Shown here one piece after another: positions 21,240 to 33,100 of a stretch of 64,000 bases of DNA. This DNA comes from Phytophthora sp. 'mugwort' (lineage: Eukaryota > Oomycota > Peronosporomycetes > Peronosporales > Peronosporaceae), in the NCBI GenBank assembly GCA_033558025.1, contig JAUCEF010000009.1:1054001-1118000 (forward strand). The letters run 5' to 3'. The notes under the pieces were generated by a model. The model made no database searches. It was given only the letters and a program-made list of their open reading frames with translations, and had not been told where the DNA came from. The translations under genes and the position numbers were made by a program. The number at the start of each line of letters is the position of its first letter. Within the stretch, counting starts at the first letter, position 1.

Positions 21240-22125
21240 GGGGAGGGGCCTTTTGTTAAGTTCAAGCTAAACGATTTGGGTCGTGTCCAATTTCTACTGG
21301 GTATGGAGATCAACTGTGCATTTCGCAGACGGTTTACGTAGAGATACTGTTAGAGAAGTTTGTATGCAGAGGCGAAGACAGTGAGGCTTTCCGCAGATAC
21401 ACAACGAGCCGATATTTCCAGTGGAGAAAGATCCTGTCCTGATCAAGCTACAATATTTGATGCATTGTACACACCCGGACCTGGCTAATGTGATGATAAC
21501 AATCGGCCGGTACGGTACTGCATACAGAAAGGCTAATGTCAGGCTGGCTCAACGAACGTTGCGGTACTTACGGGGCACGGAACGGATAAGGCTTGTGTAT
21601 TTTTATGAGGACATCAAAAGTGAGAGCGGTGGGGCAATCGACGCGTTTGCGGGTGTGGAGCATGCTGGATGCCCTGAAACGAATAAGTCCGTGAGCGGAT
21701 GGATGGCCTGGCTGATCGGAAATACCTGGCACAGTAGATAGAGGGGCAGTGTAATCGATGGTACATGCGCAGCGGCATTGTTTTCGGTGCACAACTGCAC
21801 GAAGAAGGTCAAGTGCCAGAAGTTGTTGACGGACATCCGGATACCACAGAAGAACGAGGCAACACTGTTTTGGGATAACCAGAGTTCCATACACGAGGTG
21901 GCAAATAATATCAGCTGCTCACAGAAGTAAAGCACCTTGCCACGGAGACGGGAGCTATTGTGGAATGGGTGGAGCGAGGCAGGTTGGGGCTGGAATTTGT
22001 GCCAATAGCGAAAACTATTGCGGGCATTCTTACAAAGGGTTTTGGAGCATGTGTGTTTGATCGACTGCGCGGTCAACTCACCATCGAAGACGTCTTAGGA
22101 GCTTGGCAACAGCGTGGCCAAGATT
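21240..22125 (+). pseudogene. Copia RT/RNase H relic (plus strand)
   Basis: The end of a copia pol gene can be followed through several frames. LGMEIN near 21300 belongs to the late reverse transcriptase. KLQYLMHCTHPDLANVM near 21440 is the connection block. RTLRYLRGTERIRLVYF and HAGCPETNKSVSGWM (to 21741) are RNase H. Near 21870-21910 comes LFWDNQSSIHEVANNIS, the usual DNQ..I block, and near 22035-22090 the C-terminal FDRLRGQL-like end with frame changes. It has stops and several frameshifts. With the LTR fragment upstream it represents an old, largely deleted element. Confidence 0.72.
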
Positions 22126-24257
22126 AAACTGCGTTCAAGCGTCGATGAATCGATGATCGAGGGTGAATTCTGCGTAAGACGAGTGCAATCTAGAGATGGG
22201 TTGCAAAGTGCATATAGGTATGTTCAATATTGCATGCAGGTCGCCCCATTCGAGCTTGTACGTTCACAGTATGGAAGTGGTCTGAAGTATGAGTACGCGA
22301 CTTGGCTGTGAGCCAGTTGGATATGGTTGCATCCGGCAGTTGGAGTTTATTAGTGGTACATGGTTGCAGCAAAAATTCCAAAGAGATTTTGGGAACTTCT
22401 TGGAATGTCTTTTGGATGAGTGCACTCCCTTAATGATGGGGAATAGTTAAACTATGTCACCGGGTGGGGGGGGGAGTTTGCGAACCTTTCCGCTACACAA
22501 CAACTTTTGAGAACAATGAAGTATTCTTCGTTTCCTTTTGAACCGAGCACACATGCGTTTCCTCACTTATATGTACGCACGCTGACACACAGGGAAGCTG
22601 ACTCGGCAATTCGGATCCTCGCGACGCCATCAAGGACGCAGTGCTTGGTAGTGGCTGGCGCTTAGCGGCATTGATGGACGAAGGTCTCGCAGCGGTGACG
22701 TTGGTGAAGTACGTCAATAGTTCCAGCTTTTCCTTCATGCCGCTATTGACGATCCTAGACGTTTGTATACTTATTTTTTTTTTTTTTTTTAAGTTTATAT
22801 TTTTCGCCCAAGGACGCACTAACTTCCTTGAGTTGTAGTACCTGTGTCGAGCGTCGATGAATGAAAAGAACTGGCGGTTTTACTTAGTAATACAACGAAG
22901 AGTGATGGAAAGTTTAATATTTCAGCACACGAAGTTCAAACAGATGGAACTATACAAGATGGAGGATATTAAGCGGGACATGGCAAAGTAAACTTTCGCT
23001 ACGCTGAGTTGCAATGGGTGCCAGTTCGGCATGTTCTTTCAAGGATCGAGTTGTAAGCAGTCGAATAAATTCCATTTACGAATCTACGCAGGGATTCGAG
23101 AAATTGCTAATATTGATACAGTATTTACACCATTGGTTAATGTTCTCTAAGCACTGGGATCCAATTTAGCGGGACCTTCAAGACTTTGCCCGAGTCAACA
23201 AAAAAATCATGTGCGAGCCAGCTCGCATTAAAAGAGATCATAGGTATACATATCGACATCATTTAAGACTCCATTTCGATTCGCTGAAAGTGCTAAACCC
23301 TGCTTTTCGAAAATGGAAACAAAATTGCACACCAACTTGACGTAAAATCTGACTTTATCTGCTCGTTCTATTCATATTGGTTTTTCATGGTGGCTTGCTA
23401 CCGTAGGGTAAATGAAAATTGTACGTTCGGTTATGTTAAGAGAACAGTGCTAGATGAAGAAAGCCAATAGCGCCGCAATGCATGGGCACTGCCACTCACG
23501 ACAGCAGGACTGCAGTCAAATCACACGTGTTGGCAGCAACTGCTGCTGCTGGCCCCAGTTTGAAATCGTTGGTGCTGCACATGCACGTTCATTACTAGAA
23601 GTGCGTAAGCCGAGCAAAGTGGGTCGAGTGTCTTCGCCAAGATATTCACAGCGTCGTCAACTTCAAGACACGACGTTCAGCGAAGTCATGAATCTTGCGG
23701 AGCTTAAGATCCACATACGCGACCTTGTACCCGATACTCCCCCCTTTGATCACGTAGATCGCCGGTTGGTTATCTTTCGAGAATTTTCTTTTTGTAAGCT
23801 CAACCGACAGATTGTGTCACGTGATCATACTCGAACACACACTAACATTCACAAACTCGGTACGCAAGTGTCGTCCGATTAATCGGCTTTTGTAGGTAAA
23901 CGTGCAACCATTTGACTGGAGATGTGATATAACGACTATCATTTCACATTATCTCCGCGCCATTTGGTAATCCTGCACATGAATAGATAGGTCTGTTAAG
24001 TTTGCAGAACAAGCACGCCTGTAGATACATACAGTCGTGGTCGAAGAAGCTCTCTAAATTCTCTTTTGCTGCCCATACTTAATTCAAAGCGTCTGTCCTT
24101 TTGTCCGCGAGTAACAACGACAGTGAGTGCTACTCAAGTAGTATTACCATAAGAAGGAGTTTAACGCAACCGTGTTGACCGCGCGGTTCTAAACGAGTTA
24201 CCTAGCTCCATTCCGGCTGAAAGCTCCAGTATCCAAAACGAGCTCTTCATCTCCAGT
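22126..24257. other. Anonymous DNA with T17 run and one short ORF
   Basis: I see no recognised gene. A T17 run lies at 22774-22790 and a G9 run at 22466-22474. CGTCAATAG and CTATTGACG form a short inverted pair flanking 22720-22743. GCGTCGATGAAT occurs at about 22139 and 22851, a possible old direct repeat after the copia relic. A plus-strand frame from an ATG at 23454 to 23882 (142 codons, Ser/His-rich start) has no known motif. Confidence 0.35.
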
Positions 24258-24781
24258 TTAGTCCCGTATTGCAACGTTATCACTTATTCTGGCTTTCGAG
24301 ACGCTTTTTAACATCTTGTACGTTTCGAAATGGTCAATCATCTCTCGAACGTGTTCTTCCTTCACGCCTGCGTTGCGAAGCCCCGCAGTGATCTCCTCGT
24401 TCGACTTTCTAAACCATTTGTCGAACTGGCTCTGACGTGAATTGGCGTGTTTCAGCATAATTTTGACGTTTAGTGGAGCAAAAGGATTGTTGAGATTGAA
24501 GTACGGGTCATCGTGAATAGATCCGGCGGCTCCCTTCCCTTTGTTGAAACTTTTATAGAGTTCGGAAAGATTGTTTGGTAGACATTCTCTCTTCATCCTC
24601 GGCATTCAAGTCATCGGTTCGCAGGAACCTGCCCTCCTTGATGTCCAGAAGGTCATCATTCAACTGAGCCGGGATTGAGTCGTACCTTGAAGAGTTTGGC
24701 TTGGCATGCCACTGAAGGAGCAGACTCGCACCTTGCGAAGAAACTGACTGCGACTACAAGCGCAATGTATCCCAGACGCAT
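24258..24781 (-). pseudogene. RXLR-dEER effector pseudogene
   Basis: Remains of a secreted oomycete effector gene. The ATG is at 24779-24781. It opens MRLGYIALVVAVSFFARC, a typical signal peptide of about 20 residues. The RXLR motif is RFLR (24630-24619) and the dEER motif is EER (24594-24586), 9 residues further on, both in a second frame. The body lies in a third frame (24605-24258), starting with LSELYKSFNKGKG and containing QFDKWFRKSNEEI and VREMIDHFETYKML, a helical region as in WY-type effectors. Two frameshifts (one before RFLR, which puts a TGA after GSVE, and one after EER) break the gene. RXLR proteins are exported and enter host cells; this copy cannot make the full product. Target unknown. 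The family is assigned from motif order and spacing. Confidence 0.82.
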
Positions 24782-24812
24782 GGTTGGTTTGGTAGGACTG
24801 GGAGCTGACAGA

Positions 24813-24827
24813 CGAATTGAGAAGTGG
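24813..24827 (-). promoter_or_regulatory. Oomycete Inr/FPR-like core promoter
   Basis: In minus orientation the sequence reads CCACTTCTCAATTCG, which fits the oomycete initiator (YCAYTYY) followed directly by the flanking promoter region (CAAWTT). It lies about 32-46 bp upstream of the effector ATG, the usual 5' leader length for this class. The match is by eye only. Confidence 0.4.
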
Positions 24828-25349
24828 TCAGTCTGTTCGGGTAACGCCAAAATCACTGCTATTATCACAGGGATCCGTGATGATGGTCGTCCAAGATAAA
24901 CTTCGTCACGAGGTGCACTGCATTTTTGCGTTGACCTCCGGAACTCAGATGGGTAATGATAAGACGATACAGTAAATAATAATCGCTTAGTGAAGTTCAG
25001 TTTACTCGTAACTAGCACGTGGTGCAGATTTTCCATTAGCAACGAAGGATACTGTACCGTAAACCACGGCTTCAGGGCGACAGGTGTAAAAAGCTCCATT
25101 GTAAACTAGGCTAAATTTACTGGGAGTAGAAGCCGCTAGTAGACATCAAAATGACACCAGCAACAGACACGACCGGCCGCCAGCAAACACTGCAAGAACA
25201 GGGCGAGGCAAATTGCAGTGCTTTTCTCTTGCTTGAAAAGGAGGCGAGCACCCTACGGGCTTGATGAGCGCGTTCAACGCTGCTGTCGTTCACTCACGCC
25301 AATTCAGAACCTAGACTTCTGCATGGTCGTAGCAAACGACCATTGGTCA
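24828..25349. other. Upstream flank of effector pseudogene
   Basis: The minus-strand open frame continues upstream of the effector ATG without a stop to 25099, but this part has no signal or motif and lies beyond the core promoter, so I treat it as non-coding. Nothing else seen. Confidence 0.35.
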
Positions 25350-25445
25350 GATTAGTGTGAACTTTTAGACAGATTATTGTGTACCTGGTCCTAATAATCT
25401 GATCAGGTCAGATTATTGAGAACCTAAGGTCAGAATATTTTGAAC
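25350..25445. repeat. Imperfect tandem and inverted repeats
   Basis: About four imperfect copies of GGTCAGATTATTGTGAACCT follow one another (near 25352, 25371, 25411 and 25429). One junction forms the palindrome AATAATCTGA-TCAGG-TCAGATTATT. The position just downstream of the piggyBac transposase end suggests subterminal repeats of that element, but no TTAA-CCC terminus was found here. Confidence 0.5.
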
Positions 25446-25734
25446 ACCAACTGCATTTGTGAAGCTAATGGCCGCGTAATGTGACACTAGATGAAAGCAT
25501 ATAAAAAAGAGCTATGCATTTCAATTTACATAAATCAGCGCAGCATATAAGAAAATACAACAGAGCTGCAGAAGTTTCCCATAGATATTTGACCAAGTCT
25601 GTATCACGTGAAACTCAGCCCTTGTGTGGAGAAGAAGATATTCTACATCAACATCACAATCAGCTACTCTTGTTCAGTTATCGACCAGCCCCTATGGTAA
25701 CTCCAGCTCATCATGATACGTTATGATCTTGCTT

Positions 25735-27581
25735 TCCTTCAGGCTTGTGTGTACAGTTGGATCGCCAGACGCCGCTGCGGAGACTGCCTCGAGTGGCGAA
25801 TGTACCGTGTGCGAGGTGGAGATCAGCGCATCTTGATTGTGAAATGCAGTGAAGCAAGCCACGTGAAACCCACTCTAGTAGCCTGTGCAGCCAAACAGAG
25901 ACTTCTGAGAGAGTCCCCCTCCAGCGTGAAGAGATAACACGTGAGCTTTCCGGTCGAAGGCTGCCTTAATTCTAGCCTTATCGCATGGAGACTGTCGTCG
26001 GATTCTACCACCTCTGTGATTGGCTTGCTGGACAATGCTTGGCGGCGACACTCCTAATCCATTCGGGCTCGTTGTTGCCATTAGCTTTTCGGCCACTCGC
26101 TGCTTGAATTCTCTAACCCTTACTTGCTTTGTCGCCGAGGCTGCGACCTTATTGAACAATGAGGAATCGTTGATAAGAGCTAAATACAATGCCCATACCA
26201 ACATACTAATCGAAGCTGCTTTCCTTGCACCGAATTGGATTTGTGCCCCGCCGTTGGTTCACTCTGCCCACACCGTTCATGAACATATTATAGGCGACTA
26301 TCATGGCTGGTACTTGGAATATTTTCCTATGCATTACGCCGTTTGAGGTCCAGCTCCGGAAATATGGAAACTCACGGCAGAGCTGTATTGCCTCGGGGGT
26401 ACTGCTGGATAGTACACGCTACGACGGGGTACCCGCTAAACCATTTGTACATAATACAACAGTTTGTTTGTCACGAAACCCAGCATTAGCTGTTATCGTC
26501 ATTGGCGCCATATATGGTCCGTAGGTGCTCTGGGCGTTTTTATTGAGCTCGCTTATGCTACTCTGGAAGCTTCTCCCAGCCGTGTAGCAAGTCCACCGCC
26601 ACAACGAGTTCTCACGAATCCTGCTCGCCTTCATCAATTCGCCCCTTTGAAGCATGTAGCTCCATAGTGTTTCACTTCCCTTGCATTATATCGTCACGGT
26701 GCCTAACAATCGCATCTCGCCGTCGGTAATGCCATGACTGATTTTGCGAAATTGTGCATCGTATAGAAATTGTCACAAACCAGTAGCTGATGGAAGTTCG
26801 AGGCCGTATATATCTTCGTCAAGCCCACACATTGTTACCCACAAGGCACTTGCGTCTTCCGTTTCCTTGGTATGTGGCCACGCTAGAGGGTCCGAAACAA
26901 TGCTGTGCGGAGAACTGAAATACATCAACGTATTCCTCTGCAGCAGCCAATCTTTTACGGTTTCCAGAGCCATTATCCCATACCCCAACAAACTTCTTCA
27001 CCCCACGACTACATAAAACTGCAGTCCATATTGGCTCAGTTTGGACGGCATGAATATTTTATCTGCGAGGCGCGCTTTCGTGCTAACTGTATTCTCGTCT
27101 AGACTCACAGCACCAACTGATACTGCAATTGCAACAAATTTGAGTCATCAAGCCCCGGCTGTTCCACAACAGGTCCTGCTCACGCCGCACAATGGGGAAG
27201 CTCCCTGATGCGTGAACCTGGAATCTGGCTCGGATACTCTCAAAACGATTCCGCGCTATGGTCAATGAAAAAGCAGATGGTCCCATGAATAATTCGGGGC
27301 CAGAGCTCTTTGATTTCAGTGACCGGACTAAAGCTCATAGCTATCTCCAATCCAATGTAAGCATCTAGCTCATACACCGTGCTCTCATGCTTCCCCTTCT
27401 CTTTGAGCATTTTGTTGGTCCAGCTGTATGATGAGTCATGAAACTCTCGATTAACGAAGGGAGAGAAGAGGCCTAGCTCACCTTGTTCCCTGTATGCAGC
27501 TTTCAATATACCCTCCGCGGATAACATGAAGGCCACTGTTCTGGGTAACGCCGTCGACTTACAGGTTGCAGGTTCTGCCAT
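25735..27581 (-). pseudogene. piggyBac transposase, broken
   Basis: A piggyBac-type (DDE_Tnp_1_7) transposase on the minus strand, spread over several frames. N-terminal block: LDAYIGLEIAMSFSPVTEIKELW (about 27375-27305), NRFESIRARFQVHASGS (near 27250-27195). The first catalytic Asp is in SLDENT (near 27105), a further block is VWDNGSGN (near 26980) and the second is in CDNFYT (near 26770). The third, in the usual NGVDxxDQ block, is lost: it reads NGVGRVNQ, Gly at 26266-26268 and Asn at 26257-26259. The C-terminus contains LALINDSSLFNK and a Cys/His-rich end (LFGCTGY..CFTAFH). piggyBac enzymes excise and insert at TTAA. Frameshifts, stops and the lost Asp make it inactive. An acidic N-terminal region probably lies at 27590-27720 in another frame. 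Confidence 0.8.
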
Positions 27582-28007
27582 TTGCTTGTGGTGATTCGCC
27601 GACTACTTGCGGCGTCTCACCGTCGGCCGTCGCCGCAACGTTCTTCTCGTCATTTGTTGTAATGGTGGCTGCGTTGTTCAGCATCTCCTCGGTATCATAT
27701 GACGTAAACTCCCCGTCCGCACTTCGCCATCGTCAGCACACAACAGGTCGGAGAGCGCCGTGACCGCGTTGATCGAATAACGTAAAATGACTGCTGGACG
27801 TGAAGTGGGTGGTTTGAATTTCGAAAGGAAGCAAATTTCCTACTAGTCTGGCCTTGGCGGTATTGCAAAGTAGATAAATTTCAATTACGTTCTGCTTCGG
27901 TCCTATAGTCGAGATGAGCTCCATGCGCATATTCCTGCAGTGGAAATTGATCCAATCACTGCCATTCAGGCCCCCTGCTAGAGGTCCACTACGCACATAT
28001 TAATTTG

Positions 28008-28027
28008 GGCGGTACCGAAAGGGTTAA
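28008..28027 (-). mobile_element. Possible piggyBac terminus at TTAA
   Basis: The plus strand ends GGTACCGAAAGGG followed by TTAA (28024-28027). In minus orientation this is TTAA-CCCTTTCGGTACC, the CCC-at-TTAA form expected for a piggyBac end, about 440 bp upstream of the transposase start. The matching left terminus was not found, so the other end may be deleted. Confidence 0.35.
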
Positions 28028-28129
28028 ACCGCTATTACACGTCAGTTATAATGAGCAAACCGAGCATAATTGTGACCGACAAACTGACCCTCACAGCAAG
28101 AATGCCCTATTCGCTGGGTGAAGAGACAA

Positions 28130-29060
28130 GGTCAAGGCCCATATGGTCGCGCTCAGTGATGCGGTAGTTGTGACCGAACTTCAAGCGGAACGTCGCGTTC
28201 CACTTGCTCGCTATGAAGATGCGCTCATGAGAGAACCAGTCCTTGACGAACCAGGGCTAGGGGCTACGGGTGAAGAAAAGGACGCGTGCGAGCTTCAAAA
28301 GCTTTCGTCAGGCTGCAATCGTCGTACATCAATGATCTACTGAACCTAACCCTTCCGATAGATTTTGCAGACGCGAGGCTGATGCAAAGACATGTGCACG
28401 AGATTTGACATGAGATTGGGGAGCGCTATGGCCTCAACACCGCGTCGGGAGTGATAAATCTGGTGCAGCGCTTCGAAGCTTTTGCAGCTTCTAAATTTTA
28501 AGAGCGTTTCACACCTGTTCAAGCAACTAAAGGCCGGCAAACCGGAACAGCGCCGAGGCGCTAAAAGTGGGTCTGATTTCGCAGCAGATGATGCTGATCA
28601 AGATTCTGGCAATCCCTTGCCGGGTAACGTTTGGGTTCAGCATCATGCTCACGCCAGAAGGGTTCACGCTAGATAAGGTGGAGTCCAAACTATGCGCAAT
28701 CGTTGGGAGCAAGAGAAAGGCAATCATCAAGATTTTGGGCAATGGTGCATCCGTGAACCACGTTGACGGTAAGACGATCGAGTCTATCAAAGCCACTGAA
28801 TCGGCCCTAGGAAAAAAGAAAGGCCGATACAAGATTCGCACCAGATTTTCGTTACAATGTCGTGCTGCTATTATGCTGCCCCCCTAGGAAGCGACATGAT
28901 TTTCTTCAATGCGCAAGAAACGGACAGTCCAATAGGCTCCGTATTTGACATTGGCGTCAGCAGAGTGCATGTGATGGGAATGGACACCGAAGAAGCGCCA
29001 ACGTCGCCGGGAGAACAGCTGGTTGCAAGAGAGACCAGGCTTTAGAAGATGCACCTGGAA
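28130..29060 (+). pseudogene. Degenerate coding relic, family unknown
   Basis: Several protein-like blocks in changing frames lie on the plus strand. One has AERRVPLARYEDALMREP (near 28190). Another near 28415-28490 reads as GERYGLNTAS..NLVQRFEAF when frames are joined. A third from 28567 has VESKLCAIVGSKRKAIIKILGNG and then GKTIESIKATESALGKKKGRYK. The last block, from about 28857, ends at 29045. It may be the gag or another internal gene of a retroelement, but I do not recognise a diagnostic motif. Stops between all blocks. Confidence 0.3.
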
Positions 29061-29499
29061 AACAAGGTATGATCATTGTACCCGTACTTGCTTGATGCGA
29101 TAACATGCTTAACCAAAGACTCGTGCGTGTTGGACTCAGGCTGCAGATTTGGCCTAACTCGCGATGAGTCAACATTCGTCGTAAGACGACCACACACTGG
29201 ATACATGCTTACGTTTGCACAACGTTAGGTAGTTGAATATACACATTGGCTCAGTGACACTGTATTTGCATGGCCCGCAAGGGATACGACCATCATTGTT
29301 TGAGAATATATCATTATACCACACCCTAGTTGAGTCACGGTAATATCTAGTCAGGGAAACACAACCAGACATTGCTAACACGATAAGAGAGCTTAGCCAG
29401 TTTCTATCCTGCTACAAACCGCACGCACTGAGATGCGGCTAAGTGAGTCCTAGAATTATGGAAACGTTCGTAAACGCATGGTCTGTTACTCGATGGTAA
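29061..29499. other. Anonymous DNA
   Basis: No gene is supported. It may be decayed upstream pol sequence of the copia relic that follows, since GYVI-like and thumb-like phrases begin only at about 29500. Confidence 0.35.
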
Positions 29500-29990
29500 A
29501 AGGAGTGACGTGACTTACGAAGTGTACACAGACGCGAGCTTAGTGTATTACCTAAAGGACGTAAATCCGTATCGGCTATGTAATTGAGATGGTTGGGGCA
29601 AGTGTGTCATGGTGCTGTATCAAGCAGGTAATTGTATCACTCACTCTCTACTGCTGAAGCAGAACTCATCACACTAAGTGAAGGATCCAATTAATGTGGC
29701 ATCTAATAAGCGAAATGGGATTTTACCAACAGGTACCAGCGCAAGTATCGTGCGATAGCAACCAACCATCATCTCTGTGAAGAATTTCGTAAATCAAAAA
29801 GCAAACAAGCACATTGATATTCGTTTTCTATTCACGAAGGACCTCTATTTTTAAATGGGTCGCCTAAAAATATATTGGGCAAAAACAAAAACACAGAGAT
29901 GACTGCAGGCATTCTCACGACAGTTCTGCCAATCAAAATTTTTAAAAACTAAGAGAGAGGGTAGGAGCCCGAGATCTGAAATTGTCCCCT
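29500..29990 (+). pseudogene. Copia RNase H relic
   Basis: Plus-strand end of another copia pol gene. TYEVYTDASL (near 29520) is the first RNase H block, WCCIKQVIVSL followed by STAEAELITLSEGS (near 29610-29685) the second. ANKHIDIRF lies near 29805 and AGILTTVLP near 29908-29930 is the tail. Single-base shifts separate the blocks. No LTR of this copy was recognised. A GT repeat with a G run follows directly. Confidence 0.7.
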
Positions 29991-29997
29991 AGTATTT

Positions 29998-30023
29998 AGT
30001 GTGTGTGTGTGGGGGGGGGGGGG
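29998..30023. repeat. (GT)n-G13 microsatellite
   Basis: About six GT units run straight into 13 G (30011-30023). Confidence 0.85.
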
Positions 30024-30181
30024 TGTTGAATGGAGAGGTAAGAGGACTTGCCTGAATGCATAAGAGATAAACTGAATGATATGAATCCTTCAAAATTGAT
30101 GTAGCTATTGACATAGAGTACGAGAGGACATTCAAAACAGATCACAGATGATGTGATCTGGGTACATAATGCGGTGACGAC

Positions 30182-33100
30182 CAGGGTTTGATAGTAGTCT
30201 GTCATTTAGTAGCCATTACTACTAATAGTGTTAGTACTAAGACGAAGGCTAAGCATATCCACTCCACTTAGGAGACTTAGAAGAGCTAACAGCTTAGTAG
30301 TTTGCACTTTAGAAATATTAGTACTAACTCGTCTACTAATTTCAGGGAGCTTCAATCGGCGCACAATCCGAATGGGGGGAGGGGCAACGGGCGGTTCTCA
30401 AGCGCTCTCATCCTCCTTCGAAAGGGTGCGAGCAATGGGTGGCCCTCCAGCGTTCCCTATCTCATTTTGCAGCACTCGGTCATTCATCATTGGTTATCCT
30501 CCAACTCACCTTATGGATCAGTCATGAAGTGAGTTAAGATCGATTGCTGCTATGCAGACGTGAGCATCACATCGCCTTGCTGTGTCTCTGGACATCCAGT
30601 TCACCCACCAACCACCTTTGCAGCAACGAGCTATGCAACAAAGCAGATCTCTCGAAGGGGTACGCGGATAAATATTAATCATGGAGGGAACGGCTCGAAA
30701 CGAATTTGACAAACCCTTGTCTATAGATTCTGCAGCCGCGCGTGTGTCGACGAGTTTTTCAGCTCATCAAGTAACAGCCAAGACCTAACGCCTAGCAGCA
30801 CGTCTGATATATCTGTGTCCAGTCAGGCCACGATAATTAACCTGGCTCAAGAAGACCAGGAGGAAAACATCACGCCAAGTAACAACATTCCCGAGTCAAT
30901 TGGACATCACCCACCGGACAATTCACCCGATCCCATTTGGAGTGCAATTTCATTTGCTGGACAAACTTCAAGCTCCGTAATAACATGCATACGCACATCT
31001 GCCATATCTGCGCGGAAACGAATACGTGGCAGAAGGCACTATGTAAACCGGCAAATGCGTCCAATGCAAAATCACACGTCTACCTCGTGCGTAAAGATCA
31101 TGACCTCGCCGAAAAGGAGCGCAAGCATCAGATCAGCGATCACAACGGTTCATGGTTGATGACAGCGGAAAGCGTGAAGCGCCTTTAAACGAGGAAGCAC
31201 CTGCGGAGCAATATGCAAAGCGCCAAAAAGCTTGGTGGAACCGAACAAACCAGGACTTCGTCACGGGGCATATTGCGCGCTGGTTGATTCGAGACGGTGG
31301 GGTATATGCAGATAGTTAATTCTGTTTATGCTGACACGTTACTACTAACGATGCAATAATTGCTTATCCTCCCACATCATATGGTGACTACGTGGCTTCC
31401 GTGATATGCTAGCTGCAGTGACCGGAGACCCCGATGTGACAATACCGAGCGCTCAGACGTACAAGATATCGTGGACACTCACTATTTCAAGTTCTAAGAG
31501 GATAAGTGGATTTGACTGTCAAGGAACACATGAAACACCGTTCATGAATGTGATGTACGACCTCTGGACCAACACTGCGAAGAACTGTATTGTGGGCGCT
31601 TCGATATCTTTCATGCATAATTAGAGGTTTGTACAATTGGTGCTGCTGGCACTAACAAAAATAATGGTCATGAGTCGGAGGAAGTGGCTCAGCTACTAAA
31701 CGTGGGGTTGAATTTGTTTTGTTCGGCGTGGACATTGAGCGAACGGTGCGCTTCTCGATCTCGGACACTGCCCCTGCTGCGAGGAAGATATCACAGCAGT
31801 TTGATACGACTCTCCAGACAGATTTTGCAATGCACGCGCTCAATCTGTCTCTCGGGTATGGTATATGCCTTAAGGAAAATGTGCGTTCGCAGTACCCGAT
31901 TGACCCGATTACAAAATTGGCAACCAAGAAAAAGCTGATAGGGACGGAGGGAGGAGCCTTTCGTTATTTTGCTTCCAGCAAATCCCCCCAACGTATTGCA
32001 CGCCTTGCTGAGGTTCAGCTTTTCCATAAACTCCCTCAATTGGCAGCAATAATCGATGTGGATGTCAGAGTAGCTTCCGCTATTAAGTTGCTTCAACGCT
32101 CTATTATTAACTTCACAGCTTTCATAGCGTACTTTCAGAGCGCAAACGTGGCGGCACCTGCGAAAGAGGTGTTCAACAATATCAGTACTCCAGATTGGGA
32201 ATTGGCATCGAGATGGAGGCCATCTTGAACGAGTTGCTGCTCTAGCTCTGGTTGAATCTCAGTCTGCGAATATGATCTCATCGACTATGTATATGCTGCT
32301 TCGTGTGGCACTCGCTCGCATGAACACGTATAATTCTTGCAGTATCAACTTGATGGAAACCGCGATGAGGACACAAATGAAAATCATTTGAGCGTGTCAC
32401 GGTCAAATTTGACGATATTTCGGCTTTGAGTCATCGCTGTATCTAGCGAACACTATACAAAGTGCTGCTAGATTGCCCAAGCCATCCGTTCAAATGGGTT
32501 TGCCCCTGCTACGGACCCCCGCACTAAGAAAGCGGCTAATAACTATCTTCGGATCCCGGACACAGCTGAATCGGTTACGAATGACATTTTGGCGCAAACT
32601 AGAGAGCTATTACTCAAAGAGCATCGTGTGTTCTACAGGGCAAAGTTTGCAAGCAGCAACCATGACGATGCTTTGGAGGCGTATACTTTGCGCTCGCCTG
32701 TCGGCTTCGGACAGTGAACTGGAGCTCTTAGCGGCGAGGCAGTTTCGCAGCAGCCTAAAAAAAAGTAACTCAGTTGAAGATGCAGTGGATATAGCAGCGG
32801 ATGAGTTGGTGGATAAATGGCTTAAGTATCGCTTTGACTGGGCTGAAGTGGCTAAGGGTCAGTACAGCAACGAAGAATAGCGCAATGCTGTACTGGAAAA
32901 GCTGAGCATGCGAACAAAACACGATAACAACGTTTGGAACCTCGAGCAGCTCTGCCAACACATTGATGTTTGCCGCTGGTTTCATGAACATGGTGAGAAG
33001 GAGTATCCGACTATTGCAAAGCTTGCAAGAGTTTGGTTGGGCCGAAGCTCGTCGGCAGCGTTCCAAGAACGTGTGTTCTCCACTGGTTCTTTTGTTATGA

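Noticed and set aside
24656..25099. Longer N-terminal form of the effector gene
   Set aside because: The open frame upstream of the ATG at 24781 contains no signal peptide, and a core-promoter motif lies within it.
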